Of a stretch of DNA of 64,000 nt, positions 53,919-62,442 are shown piece by piece; position 1 is the first letter of the stretch; each line of letters starts with the position of its first letter. The notes under the pieces were generated by a model. The model saw nothing but the letters and a program-made list of their open reading frames with translations. It searched no databases and was not told where the DNA came from. The stretch lies in NCBI RefSeq assembly GCF_000466425.1, contig NZ_KE992171.1, positions 199,639 to 263,638 on the forward strand. Direction: 5' to 3'. Origin of the DNA: Capnocytophaga sp. oral taxon 863 str. F0517. Its GTDB lineage: Bacteria > Bacteroidota > Bacteroidia > Flavobacteriales > Flavobacteriaceae. A program made the translations under genes and the position numbers.

Positions 53919-56900
53919 ATGGGCAATATCCAAATCTATAATGCTTCAGCAGGTAGCGGGAAGACTTTCACCTTGGTGAAGTCCTTCCTAAGGCTTATCT
54001 TGGAAACCAAAAATGTGGAGGCCTACAAGAGTCTTTTGGCGATCACCTTTACCAATAAGGCTGTCAATGAGATGAAAGAGCGGGTCATAGGCCAGTTGCT
54101 CCTTTTCGCCACACCCGATAGCCAGGTGAAGCAGGGCGAGAAAAAGGCTTCCGATGATGTGATGTTTCTCCAGCTGGCCGAGCAGTTACATCTTACACAC
54201 GAAGAGTTACAGGAGCGTTCCCGGACGGTTCTCCAGCATATATTACATAATTATGCGGGATTTACCATAACGACCATTGATGGGTTCAATCAACGCCTGA
54301 TACGCTCCTTTGCCTTTGATCTGAAGCTTAATCCCAACTTTGAGGTCTTCTTGGAAACTGAGGAGCTACTGCGCTTGGCGATAGAAAATCTCTTCAAGAA
54401 AACCGACGAAGACCAGCTACTGACCCAAATCCTCTTGGAGTTCTCCAAAGATAAAATAGAGGAGGACAAGGATTGGGATATAGAGGCGGAACTACTCGAA
54501 ATCTCTAAGCTCTTGGGCAATGAAAACCATTATGCCTATATAAAGGAGTTGGAGGATAAGCAACTAACCGATTTCCAAGCACTGAAGAAGGATCTGAAGG
54601 AGCAGCGCAAGGACTTATATATAGCTGTAGAGGTGGCTGTGAAGGACTTCTTTGCCTTTGCGCAGAAGGCAGATCTTACCTCAGCACATTTTTCGAGAGG
54701 GTCACTCTATAATTTCTTTGGAAAGCTAAAGGAAAATGGATTTTCAGCCTTGAAAAAAGATAGCTTTGAGACAGCTTGGTTTGCCGAAGTGGAGAATAAG
54801 CCGCTTTATTCCAAGGATATACTCAAGCGAGAGCCTGCTATAGCCCAATTGTTGGACGAAAAACAAGCCTGGATAGCCGAGTTGCTACATGCTATAGAGA
54901 AAAGTTATTGGTGGGAGCAGTTTTACAGACGTTTGATTAAGAATGTGACCCTCTTGGCAGTGCTCAAGAGCCTACAGGAGGAGATTGTAGCCATCAAGGA
55001 AGAGGAGAATATATTGCCTATTTCGGAGTTCAATAGTATCATTCACCAAACGATCATTGAGGAGCCTTCACCTTTCATTTATGAGAAGATAGGTACCCGC
55101 TATCAGCATTATTTTATAGATGAATTTCAGGATACCTCCACCCTACAGTGGGAAAACCTCCTTCCGCTGATCTCCGATGCGGTACATAGTGAAAACCTAA
55201 ACAAGCAGCAAGGCTCTCTCCTTTTGGTAGGCGATGCCAAACAGTCCATTTATCGATGGAGAGGCGGGAGAGCTGAGCAGTTTATGGAGCTATACAATAA
55301 GGAGAAGATACCTTTTCATATAGAACAGCAGGTGGCCGACCTCGCTTATAATTACCGCAGCCGTAGAGGGGTTATTTCTTTCAATAATGACTTCTTCCAG
55401 TTTGTAGCTACCTCACCCTTGTTGTTCAATAGCAATGGAGAATATAGGTATGATGAGTTATACCTCGCCTCCGCACAGAAAGTTCCTGATAGAGAAAAGG
55501 AAAGTGGTTTTGTAAGTATAGAATTTGTAGATAAAAATAATAAAAAAGAAGTAGAAAGTCCAGAAGAAGAGTTCGAAACAGATGAAAATTCCATAGAGGA
55601 AGTAGATGCTTATATAGAAACAATTGAAAAGTACATAAAAGAAGCCAAAAGTAATGGCTATTTGGACAAAGATATTTGTATACTTTCCAGAAGAAATAGA
55701 GAATGTATTGAAGTGGCTGAAAAATTGGCTGAAAAAGGTTATAATGTCATTTCATCGGAAGCTTTATTGCTTAAAAATATCCCTGAAGTACAATTCTTGA
55801 TACATCTCATCTCAATGTCTCTCTATCCGGATAATGAGAAGGAAAAGATAGCCTTGCTATTTTCTTATGTCAAGGCCAAGCAGCTTACAGATATTCATAC
55901 TTTTATGAATACCTATGCACATCAGCCCGTGGAGGTCTTCTTCTCGGCTATGGGATTCTCCTTAGCTCATTTTCACTTATATTCTTTCTATGAAGGCGTT
56001 GCCTATGCGATCAAGGCCTTTGGCTTGGCTAAGCCTTCCGATGCGTATTTGGCACAATTTCTCAATGTGATATACGAATACAAGAGTGTTCGTGGGGGTA
56101 ATATCGCTGATTTTATTACCTACTGGGAGGAAAAAGAAGATAAATTAGCCATCAGTGCGCCTGAAGGGGTCAATGCGATTACTATCATGACCATTCACAA
56201 GAGTAAAGGTCTGGAATTTCCAGTAGTTATCTATATAAAAGCTAACGACAAACTTCGTTCGGCTAAGGATACTCTTTGGATACGTGTCCCCAAGGATGAA
56301 TATCATGGATTTGAGCATCTTTTGATAGATGATTATACAGGTTTAGAACATATAGATGCCAATATTGTCCTCCAGCAGAGCCAAATGGAGCTTTTGGATG
56401 CCATCAATACCATGTATGTAGCTATGACACGCCCTAAGGATGTCCTCTATATACTCTGTGATTTGCCTCGGGAGAAGAAAACAAAGAAGAATAAAGAAAA
56501 TGAAGTAGGTACTATTGCCGAAGTTTTAAAACTTTACCTACAACAAAAAGGCCTATGGGATGAGCAAACGTTGCGCTATACTTTTGGAGAATTGCAACCT
56601 ATAAAGCAGACCGTTCTTCCTGTGAACAACTATATTCCTTTTAAGCAAAGAACTGCCCAAACGCCATCCTACACCATTGTAACACGAGCCGCCTCCATGT
56701 GGGATACCCATCGGGAAGGGGCTATCGCAAGAGGTACACTCCTACACGAGCTATTGGGAGCACTTACCACCCAAGAGGACATTCCTCAAGTCCTCCAACA
56801 GTTCCTCACAGAGGGGCGCCTTACTGAGCCTCAATGTCCGCTCCTTGAGCAACAATTGCGCGAGCTGACCTCTCATCCTTTGCTAAAGGCATATTATACA

Positions 56901-57149
56901 ACTGCTTATACGATCTATAACGAGCGAGAGTGGCTGGATGCCTCCGGGGAGTATCTTCGCCCTGACCGTGTAGTCTATGATCCTAAGGGAGGCACAGCTG
57001 TCATTATTGATTACAAAACAGGTGATGACCATCCACTGTACGAAGCCCAACTAAGAGGCTATACCCAAGCCCTCGAACAAACCGGCTGGAAGGTGGAGCA
57101 GACCTTCTTAGTCTTTATCAATCAGCAAATTACTGTAAAGAAGGTATAA
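53919..57149 (+). CDS. UvrD/AddA-type helicase-nuclease (exonuclease V beta-like)
   Basis: This 1076-residue superfamily-1 helicase has Walker A at residues 8-17 (NASAGSGKTF), motif II DEFQDTS, motif III GDAKQSIYRWRGG and a late TIMTIHKSKGLEFPVV. The C-terminal part contains a PD-(D/E)XK nuclease motif (LRPDRVVYDPKGGTAVIIDYK). The architecture is that of AddA, which works with a partner AddB in recombination repair. No AddB-like gene is in this window, so the partner must lie elsewhere. Confidence 0.93.
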   Translation: MGNIQIYNASAGSGKTFTLVKSFLRLILETKNVEAYKSLLAITFTNKAVNEMKERVIGQLLLFATPDSQVKQGEKKASDDVMFLQLAEQLHLTHEELQERSRTVLQHILHNYAGFTITTIDGFNQRLIRSFAFDLKLNPNFEVFLETEELLRLAIENLFKKTDEDQLLTQILLEFSKDKIEEDKDWDIEAELLEISKLLGNENHYAYIKELEDKQLTDFQALKKDLKEQRKDLYIAVEVAVKDFFAFAQKADLTSAHFSRGSLYNFFGKLKENGFSALKKDSFETAWFAEVENKPLYSKDILKREPAIAQLLDEKQAWIAELLHAIEKSYWWEQFYRRLIKNVTLLAVLKSLQEEIVAIKEEENILPISEFNSIIHQTIIEEPSPFIYEKIGTRYQHYFIDEFQDTSTLQWENLLPLISDAVHSENLNKQQGSLLLVGDAKQSIYRWRGGRAEQFMELYNKEKIPFHIEQQVADLAYNYRSRRGVISFNNDFFQFVATSPLLFNSNGEYRYDELYLASAQKVPDREKESGFVSIEFVDKNNKKEVESPEEEFETDENSIEEVDAYIETIEKYIKEAKSNGYLDKDICILSRRNRECIEVAEKLAEKGYNVISSEALLLKNIPEVQFLIHLISMSLYPDNEKEKIALLFSYVKAKQLTDIHTFMNTYAHQPVEVFFSAMGFSLAHFHLYSFYEGVAYAIKAFGLAKPSDAYLAQFLNVIYEYKSVRGGNIADFITYWEEKEDKLAISAPEGVNAITIMTIHKSKGLEFPVVIYIKANDKLRSAKDTLWIRVPKDEYHGFEHLLIDDYTGLEHIDANIVLQQSQMELLDAINTMYVAMTRPKDVLYILCDLPREKKTKKNKENEVGTIAEVLKLYLQQKGLWDEQTLRYTFGELQPIKQTVLPVNNYIPFKQRTAQTPSYTIVTRAASMWDTHREGAIARGTLLHELLGALTTQEDIPQVLQQFLTEGRLTEPQCPLLEQQLRELTSHPLLKAYYTTAYTIYNEREWLDASGEYLRPDRVVYDPKGGTAVIIDYKTGDDHPLYEAQLRGYTQALEQTGWKVEQTFLVFINQQITVKKV

Positions 57150-57150
57150 C

Positions 57151-57185
57151 AAAATACCCCTCCTCAAAATGGGGAGGGGTATTTT
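57151..57185. terminator. Bidirectional terminator between the helicase and the tRNA genes
   Basis: A 13-bp perfect inverted repeat (57151-57163 with 57173-57185), with a GC-rich core and A/T-rich ends, lies between the convergent helicase and tRNA genes and serves both directions. Confidence 0.85.
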
Positions 57186-57189
57186 CTTG

Positions 57190-57262
57190 AGCGGGAGACG
57201 AGGTTCGAACTCGCGACATTCAGCTTGGAAGGCTGACGCTCTACCAACTGAGCTACTCCCGC
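57190..57262 (-). tRNA. tRNA-Gly (TCC), downstream copy
   Basis: The minus strand folds into a complete 73-nt cloverleaf. Acceptor arms are GCGGGAG and CTCCCGC with discriminator U, the D arm contains AGCTCAGTTGGTAGAGC, the anticodon loop CTTCCAA gives anticodon TCC, and the T loop is GTTCGAAC. The CCA end is not encoded. It is identical to the copy at 57288-57360. Confidence 0.97.
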
Positions 57263-57287
57263 AGAAAAAAGTCATTATGAAAGAAAG

Positions 57288-57360
57288 AGCGGGAGACGAG
57301 GTTCGAACTCGCGACATTCAGCTTGGAAGGCTGACGCTCTACCAACTGAGCTACTCCCGC
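57288..57360 (-). tRNA. tRNA-Gly (TCC), upstream copy
   Basis: This copy has the same 73-nt sequence and cloverleaf as the one 25 bp downstream, with anticodon TCC. It is transcribed first, from a promoter starting 16 bp upstream, so both come from one transcript. Confidence 0.97.
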
Positions 57361-57376
57361 TTATTTTTTGACGGTG

Positions 57377-57407
57377 CAAAGGTAAGACTTTTTTTTGTTT
57401 CCACCAA
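57377..57407 (-). promoter_or_regulatory. Complete promoter (TTG, 20 bp, TACCTTTG) for the tRNA-Gly pair
   Basis: On the minus strand TTG (57405-57407) and TACCTTTG (57377-57384) are 20 bp apart, with the tRNA 5' end 16 bp further on. Confidence 0.8.
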
Positions 57408-57450
57408 ACAAAAATAAAAATTTTTATCAAGAGAAAAATAATGGACTTAT

Positions 57451-57484
57451 TTGTTTTATTTCTAAAAATAAAACCGTAACTTTG
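57451..57484 (+). promoter_or_regulatory. Promoter (TTG, 23 bp, TAACTTTG) for metK
   Basis: TAACTTTG at 57477-57484 matches TAnnTTTG. The nearest TTG (57451-57453) is 23 bp upstream, slightly long. The transcript would start near 57491, just ahead of the structured leader. Confidence 0.6.
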
Positions 57485-57499
57485 CCCCACTTATTAACC

Positions 57500-57568
57500 G
57501 AGGACAGATTTGACTGATTGCTACCTCATCGCACTGGCGATAAAAGATGCTAAACCAGTAATCTCCTC
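57500..57568 (+). ncRNA. Structured metK leader, candidate SAM-responsive riboswitch (SAM-II-like core)
   Basis: The leader folds into a long outer helix: GAGG with CCTC, AGATT with AATCT and ACTG with CAGT, interrupted only by two-base bulges on the 5' side. It encloses a 5-bp hairpin ATCGC/GCGAT with an ACTG loop. The segment GCGATAAAAGATGCTAAA matches the conserved 3' part of the SAM-II riboswitch at 14 of 18 positions by my comparison, and CTGATTGCTACC resembles its 5' loop. The classical SAM-II P1 helix is not preserved. Its place directly ahead of the SAM synthetase gene fits feedback control by SAM. Confidence 0.55.
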
Positions 57569-57582
57569 ATAAACTTTCATTT

Positions 57583-58833
57583 ATGGGATATTTATTTACT
57601 TCCGAATCGGTGTCCGAAGGACATCCCGACAAAATCGCAGACCAGATTAGCGATGCCCTCATTGACCACTTCCTTGCCTTTGATCCTTCGTCCAAAGTAG
57701 CTTGCGAGACCTTAGTAACTACCGGACAGGTGATCCTCGCCGGAGAGGTCAAATCCAAAACTTATCTTGATGTACAACAGATCACCCGCGATGTCATTAG
57801 GCGTATAGGCTATACCAAGAGCGATTATATGTTCGAGGCCAACTCCTGTGGGGTACTTTCGGCCATTCATGAGCAATCTCCTGATATCAACCAAGGGGTA
57901 GTACGCCACTCCCCTGAAGAACAAGGAGCAGGCGACCAGGGGATGATGTTTGGCTACGCGACCCGCGAGACAGATAATTATATGCCACTACCTTTGGCGC
58001 TTTCTCATGCTATTGTACGCGAATTGGCAGCTTTGCGCCGTGAGAATGACCAAATCACTTACCTACGTCCCGATGCCAAGAGCCAAGTAACTCTTGAGTA
58101 TAGCGATGATAACAAGCCTGTCCGCATAGATAGCATCGTGATTTCCACCCAGCATGACCCCTTTGATACTGAAGCGAAGATGCTTGCCAAAATCAAAGAG
58201 GATATGATCCATATTCTCATTCCACGAATCAAGGAGCAATACCCCAAGTATGCACATCTGTTTGATGAAAATATCAAATATCACATCAACCCAACAGGAG
58301 TCTTCGTTATCGGAGGGCCTCACGGAGATACAGGGCTTACAGGACGTAAGATTATTGTAGATACCTACGGGGGCAAAGGGGCTCACGGAGGGGGCGCTTT
58401 CTCTGGGAAAGACCCCAGCAAGGTGGACAGAAGTGCTGCCTATGCCACCCGCCATATCGCTAAGAATATGGTAGCGGCAGGCGTAGCCGATGAGATGCTC
58501 GTACAGGTAAGCTACGCCATTGGGGTAGCCGAGCCAACAGGGGTCTATGTCAATACCTATGGTACCTCTAAGGTAGCGCTCACTGATGGACAAATCGCTC
58601 AGAAGGTCAGAGAAATTTTCTCTCTGCGCCCTTATGATATAGAACAGCGCCTGAAGCTGCGTTATCCTATTTATAGTGAAACCGCCGCTTACGGGCATAT
58701 GGGAAGAAACCCAGAAGTGGTAAAGAAAGTATTTGCTTCTCCTTATCATAACACCAAAACCATAGAGGTAGAACTCTTTACTTGGGAAAAATTAGACTAT
58801 GTAGAGACGATCCGAAAGGCCTTTGGACTATAA
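57583..58833 (+). CDS. metK: S-adenosylmethionine synthetase
   Basis: This 416-residue enzyme makes SAM from methionine and ATP. The signatures are [32 protein letters not shown] and [18 protein letters not shown]. The start is 14 bp after the structured leader and has no Shine-Dalgarno sequence. A terminator hairpin with a T run follows. Confidence 0.97.
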   Translation: MGYLFTSESVSEGHPDKIADQISDALIDHFLAFDPSSKVACETLVTTGQVILAGEVKSKTYLDVQQITRDVIRRIGYTKSDYMFEANSCGVLSAIHEQSPDINQGVVRHSPEEQGAGDQGMMFGYATRETDNYMPLPLALSHAIVRELAALRRENDQITYLRPDAKSQVTLEYSDDNKPVRIDSIVISTQHDPFDTEAKMLAKIKEDMIHILIPRIKEQYPKYAHLFDENIKYHINPTGVFVIGGPHGDTGLTGRKIIVDTYGGKGAHGGGAFSGKDPSKVDRSAAYATRHIAKNMVAAGVADEMLVQVSYAIGVAEPTGVYVNTYGTSKVALTDGQIAQKVREIFSLRPYDIEQRLKLRYPIYSETAAYGHMGRNPEVVKKVFASPYHNTKTIEVELFTWEKLDYVETIRKAFGL

Positions 58834-58859
58834 CGTCTCAGAGAACTCTAATATACCAA

Positions 58860-58887
58860 AGAGACTACCCCGATAAGGATAGTCTCT
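58860..58887 (+). terminator. Terminator of metK
   Basis: An 8-bp inverted repeat (AGAGACTA at 58860-58867 and TAGTCTCT at 58880-58887) is followed by a T-rich run. Confidence 0.85.
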
Positions 58888-58900
58888 TTTTGTTATTAAA

Positions 58901-58988
58901 GCGAACACTATTCGCACAATTAAGCATTGTAAAACTGGGATTTGTAAATCACAGATTTCCCAATTATAAATATTTAAATATCAAACTA
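58901..58988. repeat. Dispersed palindrome-headed repeat, copy 1
   Basis: It begins with an imperfect palindrome (GCGAACACTATTCGC), then CACAATT, then an AT-rich stretch with GGGATTTGTAAATC and TTTCCCAATTATAAA. By eye it is roughly 70% identical to the copy at 62333-62420. It lies just upstream of nhaA. Confidence 0.6.
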
Positions 58989-59007
58989 TAATAAAAGATT
59001 AATTATC

Positions 59008-60159
59008 ATGAAGCTAATTACAATTTTAAAAGGATTCTTTTCTAAGAATCAGTCCTCAGGGGTGTTGTTGATCCTCTGTGTAGTACTTTCTTTGACAATC
59101 GCCAATTCCCCTATGGCGGAAAGTTTTCAGGCACTCTTAGACCAAGAGGTAGGGCCTTATTCGATCAGTATGTGGATTAATGATGCCCTGATGGCTATCT
59201 TCTTCCTATTGGTAGGATTGGAGATCAAGCGAGAGATTCTCAAGGGCGAACTCTCGGATATCAGGAGCGCTTCCCTTCCGATAGTAGCTGCTATAGGGGG
59301 TATGATCGTGCCTGCGGTTATCTTTTCCCTACTGAATTATGGGACACCTTATAGCAAGGGCTGGGCGATTCCTATGGCTACAGATATTGCCTTTTCCTTG
59401 GCGGTCATCTCTATGTTGGGCAGGGGGGTGCCTATAGCGATTAAGGTCTTTTTAACAGCCTTGTCCATAGTAGATGATTTGGGAGCTATTGTGGTGATTG
59501 CCCTTTTCTATACCGATGCGATTCACTGGAGTTACCTGATCTATAGTGGGGGAATCATAGCCGTATTATGCTTGTTGAACTATCTTAAGGTGAGAAAAAT
59601 CGTATTTTACTTGCTCTTAGGAGTACTCTTGTGGTATTGCATGCACCATTCAGGAATACATGCTACTATAGCAGGGGTTATTTTGGCCTTTACTATGCCT
59701 GCTAATGCAGAAAAAGGTAAAAAATCTCCTTTAGAAAAGCTGGAACATGCCCTACAAATCCCTGTAGGCTATATCATTATGCCCGTTTTTGCCTTGGCTA
59801 ATACCAATATCACCTATAAGTCAGGCATGATAGAGGGATTATCCTCTTCTTTGGGAGTAGGAGTTGTTTTGGGACTTATCTTGGGCAAACTCATTGGGAT
59901 TAATCTTTTCTCCTTTATAGCTGTTAAGCTGAAGATAAGCACCTTGCCCCATGCCAGTCGTTGGATACACATGATAGGCGTAGGACTATTGGGAGGGATA
60001 GGCTTTACCATGTCTATCTTTATCTCCTTGCTTTCCTTTAAGGAACATGAATTACAGGATGCAGCCAAATTTGCTATTCTAATGGCCTCTATACTTGCGG
60101 GGGCTTTGGGATATATATTGCTAAGAAGTGTCACTAAGAAAGAAAACAAATCTGTTTAG
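59008..60159 (+). CDS. nhaA: Na+/H+ antiporter NhaA
   Basis: This 383-residue protein has about twelve membrane helices and the NhaA hallmarks: MWINDALMAIFFLLVGLEIK near the N-terminus, PMATDIAFSLAV and the ion-binding aspartate pair in SIVDDLGAIVVIALFYT, plus GGIGFTMSIFISLL late. It exchanges sodium for protons at alkaline pH or high salt. The start is preceded by an AT-rich region with the repeat element. Confidence 0.96.
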   Translation: MKLITILKGFFSKNQSSGVLLILCVVLSLTIANSPMAESFQALLDQEVGPYSISMWINDALMAIFFLLVGLEIKREILKGELSDIRSASLPIVAAIGGMIVPAVIFSLLNYGTPYSKGWAIPMATDIAFSLAVISMLGRGVPIAIKVFLTALSIVDDLGAIVVIALFYTDAIHWSYLIYSGGIIAVLCLLNYLKVRKIVFYLLLGVLLWYCMHHSGIHATIAGVILAFTMPANAEKGKKSPLEKLEHALQIPVGYIIMPVFALANTNITYKSGMIEGLSSSLGVGVVLGLILGKLIGINLFSFIAVKLKISTLPHASRWIHMIGVGLLGGIGFTMSIFISLLSFKEHELQDAAKFAILMASILAGALGYILLRSVTKKENKSV

Positions 60160-60166
60160 AAACTAT

Positions 60167-60871
60167 ATGAAACACCTATACTTTTTATCAATAGCGTTAT
60201 TCTCATTAAGAGCTATGGCACAACTAAAAGATTGTGCTACTTGTTCTACCCAAGTAATTAAGGAACAACAGATCAGCAAATTGAGCATAGATGAATTGCG
60301 CTTCCTTACCAACGACCTCTACGCTCGCAAAGGTTATAAGTTCAAGGATTATGAAATAAGCAATTACTTTAATGAAAAACCGTGGTATAAGCCTGTGAAT
60401 GACAATAGTAAGGTGAAACTCAACGCAGTGGAAGAGCAAAATGTAAAGCTATTTCAAGAACGCACAGCAATACTAAAAGCTGATAGAGAAAAACTCATAG
60501 AAGCATTGCGAAGTTTAAAAGCAGAAACCCTAAAAGGCAATAGTTCTATTCCCAAAGACAACTATAATGAGCATTTTAGTAAAACCATTGCTAAAATAAA
60601 TATAGATGATATTCATTGGATTAAAAATCAAGGGTATTATAGCGTAGAAGTTGATGATTTTAAACAGACAAATCGATATTTTATATGGATTGAAGGTAAT
60701 AAAGTGACAATTCAGTGTGATGAAAATGGGTATTCTAAAAAAGTATCAGAAGATAAAATTAAGGAAGTCTATGACACGGATGAGTTTGAGGTTATCGAAA
60801 GCAATATAAGTTGGGAGTTCCGCTGGGATAAACAAAAATTGGTATTTATAGAGTCTGTAATGGCAGGATAA
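60167..60871 (+). CDS. Secreted YARHG-domain protein
   Basis: Starting at 60167, 7 bp after nhaA, the 234-residue product has a signal peptide (MKHLYFLSIALFSLRAMAQ) and a YARHG domain at about residues 40-85 (SIDELRFLTNDLYARKGYKF followed by NEKPWYKP). YARHG domains are extracellular and of unknown role. The rest is charged with no recognised domain. Confidence 0.8.
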   Translation: MKHLYFLSIALFSLRAMAQLKDCATCSTQVIKEQQISKLSIDELRFLTNDLYARKGYKFKDYEISNYFNEKPWYKPVNDNSKVKLNAVEEQNVKLFQERTAILKADREKLIEALRSLKAETLKGNSSIPKDNYNEHFSKTIAKINIDDIHWIKNQGYYSVEVDDFKQTNRYFIWIEGNKVTIQCDENGYSKKVSEDKIKEVYDTDEFEVIESNISWEFRWDKQKLVFIESVMAG

Positions 60872-60913
60872 AGAAAAAAGTGATATTCTTTTTCTTTTGA
60901 CAATACTAATGTT

Positions 60914-61201
60914 ATGAATAAAATATTTCAAGTAGAAAAGCTTTCAGTTATAAGTGAAAATACATTTTCATTGGTAGGAAGAATGATTGCAGGGGATATT
61001 ATTCACAAAGGAGAGGTTTTCAATCTTATAAAAATGGATAATAACAGTTTGGTAGAGGTAAATTTCACCCTAAAACAAATAGAAATGTATGGTTGTTCTA
61101 TTGATTTTATAGATTTAGGGTGTACAGGAGTGCTATTTTTAGAAGGAGAATGCCCTACTACTCAAATAAAAGAACTAATTATAGCAGCACAAACAATATG
61201 A
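60914..61201 (+). CDS. Small hypothetical protein
   Basis: This 95-residue soluble protein has beta-rich patterns (VGRMIAGDIIHKGEVFNLIK, GVLFLEGECPTT) that resemble a small barrel such as those in immunity-type or translation-factor-like domains; no family is assigned. Its stop overlaps the ATG of the following short frame. Confidence 0.55.
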   Translation: MNKIFQVEKLSVISENTFSLVGRMIAGDIIHKGEVFNLIKMDNNSLVEVNFTLKQIEMYGCSIDFIDLGCTGVLFLEGECPTTQIKELIIAAQTI

Positions 61202-61272
61202 CCGAACTTGAAAAAGCATTCAATAGTATGAACCCCAATTGCGAGAAAGTGGTTTTTATGATTGGGCAGTAG
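61198..61272 (+). pseudogene. Short frame overlapping the previous stop, probable gene remnant
   Basis: The 24-codon frame starts MTELEKAFNSMNPNCEKVV and ends MIGQ. The ATGA overlap suggests it was once the coupled second gene of a pair. It is too short to assign. Confidence 0.25.
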
Positions 61273-61350
61273 AGGAAGAGTAGAGAGTATTTATATAAAT
61301 ATCCCAATATAACTCATCTTTAAAACTTTAGCTAAGTTAAAAAAAATCAG

Positions 61351-61358
61351 TATATTTG
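61351..61358 (+). promoter_or_regulatory. Promoter -7 element (TATATTTG) for the SH3-like gene
   Basis: TATATTTG matches TAnnTTTG and lies 17 bp before the ATG at 61376. Confidence 0.5.
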
Positions 61359-61375
61359 CCGAAAAAATAGTTTAT

Positions 61376-62077
61376 ATGAAACACTTACTTATTTTATTTT
61401 TTCTCCTTACGACCAATGCCTTTGCACAAGGTCCTTTTGGAGATTATGCCGTAGTAAAAGACAAAGACGGCTATGTGAACATTCGCGCTAAAGAAAGCGT
61501 AAAAAGCAAAATTGTAGGCACTTTGCCTAATAATACACTTGTGTATGGTTTCTTTGATAAAGAATATAACCCTACTAACTGGATTGAAGTTGATAAAGGG
61601 TATGTGCATCAAAGTCGCTTGAAAAAAATATCTGACTTTCGTGCTATAGAAGTTAAAGTGCAAGGCAATAGTATTATTTTTGATGATAAGGACGTAAAAG
61701 TAACCATTACCAAACAGAAGTTCGACAAAACCAAGCACAAGATTACTAAGAAAGAACACGATGGTTGGACAGAGCTTATCATTGACGGTAAAGCAATATA
61801 TGGCATAGATATATATGGAGGTAACGATGATTCACTACCTGAAGATCATTACAAAAGTATTACTGTAACGATGAAAGGTAAAAACGTACCTATCCCTAAA
61901 AGTGCTTATGATGATTTGTATCAGATTTTCTATTTTAGCAGTTCTGTATACTACGATAAGGAAGCTGAGGTACTTTACATTCTCGCTCACAATAGCGAGA
62001 ATGCTTCGGCTTACGAAGTGTGTTGGCAGATAGTAAAAGGCGAGTACAAAGGGCGCGTTATAGGGTATCCGCTTTAA
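61376..62077 (+). CDS. Secreted SH3-domain-like protein, first copy
   Basis: This 233-residue protein has a signal peptide (MKHLLILFFLLTTNAFAQ) and a bacterial SH3-like domain at about residues 24-80 (VKDKDGYVNIRAKESVKSKI and NWIEVDKGYVHQSRL). A longer beta-rich tail follows, with no catalytic motif. The first 40 or so residues are nearly identical to those of the partial gene at 63764, so the gene has been duplicated. Confidence 0.8.
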   Translation: MKHLLILFFLLTTNAFAQGPFGDYAVVKDKDGYVNIRAKESVKSKIVGTLPNNTLVYGFFDKEYNPTNWIEVDKGYVHQSRLKKISDFRAIEVKVQGNSIIFDDKDVKVTITKQKFDKTKHKITKKEHDGWTELIIDGKAIYGIDIYGGNDDSLPEDHYKSITVTMKGKNVPIPKSAYDDLYQIFYFSSSVYYDKEAEVLYILAHNSENASAYEVCWQIVKGEYKGRVIGYPL

Positions 62078-62103
62078 TGATGTAACTAAAATTTACCAAA
62101 TAT

Positions 62104-62370
62104 ATGACACCAACAAATAATAAACTTAAAGTACAAGATGTTGAAATAAATATCAGAGTGATTAATGAAGCTGATTATATAAGTTTAACTGATATGACTA
62201 TAAATCAGGAAGAGGGAAGTCGTTTGATAGAGAAATGGCTTACCAATAAGAATACTATTGAGTATTTAGGTGTATGGGAAGAGTTGAATAATCCTAATTT
62301 TAATTCCCCCGAATTCGGGGGAATTAAAAAGTGCGAACAGTGTTCGCACAATTCAATATTTCAAAGCTGA
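62104..62370 (+). pseudogene. Truncated KilA-N domain gene
   Basis: The 88-codon frame begins with a KilA-N-type domain (EINIRVINEADYISLTDMT, then LIEKWLTNKNTIEYLGVWEE and NPNFNSPEFGGI), which in phage and related proteins runs on for at least another 60 residues. Here homology stops at the GGI position. The last residues (KKCEQCSHNSIFQS) come from the dispersed repeat, so the gene is broken at the repeat boundary. Confidence 0.7.
62298..62329. repeat. Perfect 32-bp palindrome
   Basis: Bases 62298-62329 form a perfect palindrome centred on GAATTC, with five C on the left and five G on the right and AT-rich ends. It lies inside the truncated KilA-N frame (residues NFNSPEFGGIK), next to the repeat palindrome at 62331-62349. 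Confidence 0.9.
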
Positions 62371-62420
62371 GATTTGAAAATCAGTGCTTTCCAAATTATA
62401 AAATACTAGTAATCAAAATA
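62333..62420. repeat. Dispersed palindrome-headed repeat, copy 2
   Basis: The copy starts with the core of a perfect 19-bp palindrome (GTGCGAACAGTGTTCGCAC at 62331-62349), followed by CACAATT-like sequence, GAGATTTGAAAATC and TTTCCAAATTATAAA. It is related to copy 1 at 58901 and provides the end of the truncated KilA-N frame. Confidence 0.6.
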
Positions 62421-62442
62421 AACCTTACGTAACCCCATTATT

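Noticed and set aside
57108..57490. Open frames crossing the two tRNA-Gly genes on both strands
   Set aside because: They encode repeated tRNA-derived peptides and coincide exactly with the cloverleaf genes.
57500..57568. SAM-I (S-box) riboswitch
   Set aside because: The GAGGGA and GCAAC-type S-box landmarks and four-way junction are absent.
62104..62370. Functional KilA-N protein or prophage gene
   Set aside because: The domain is cut short at the repeat, and no other phage gene is nearby.
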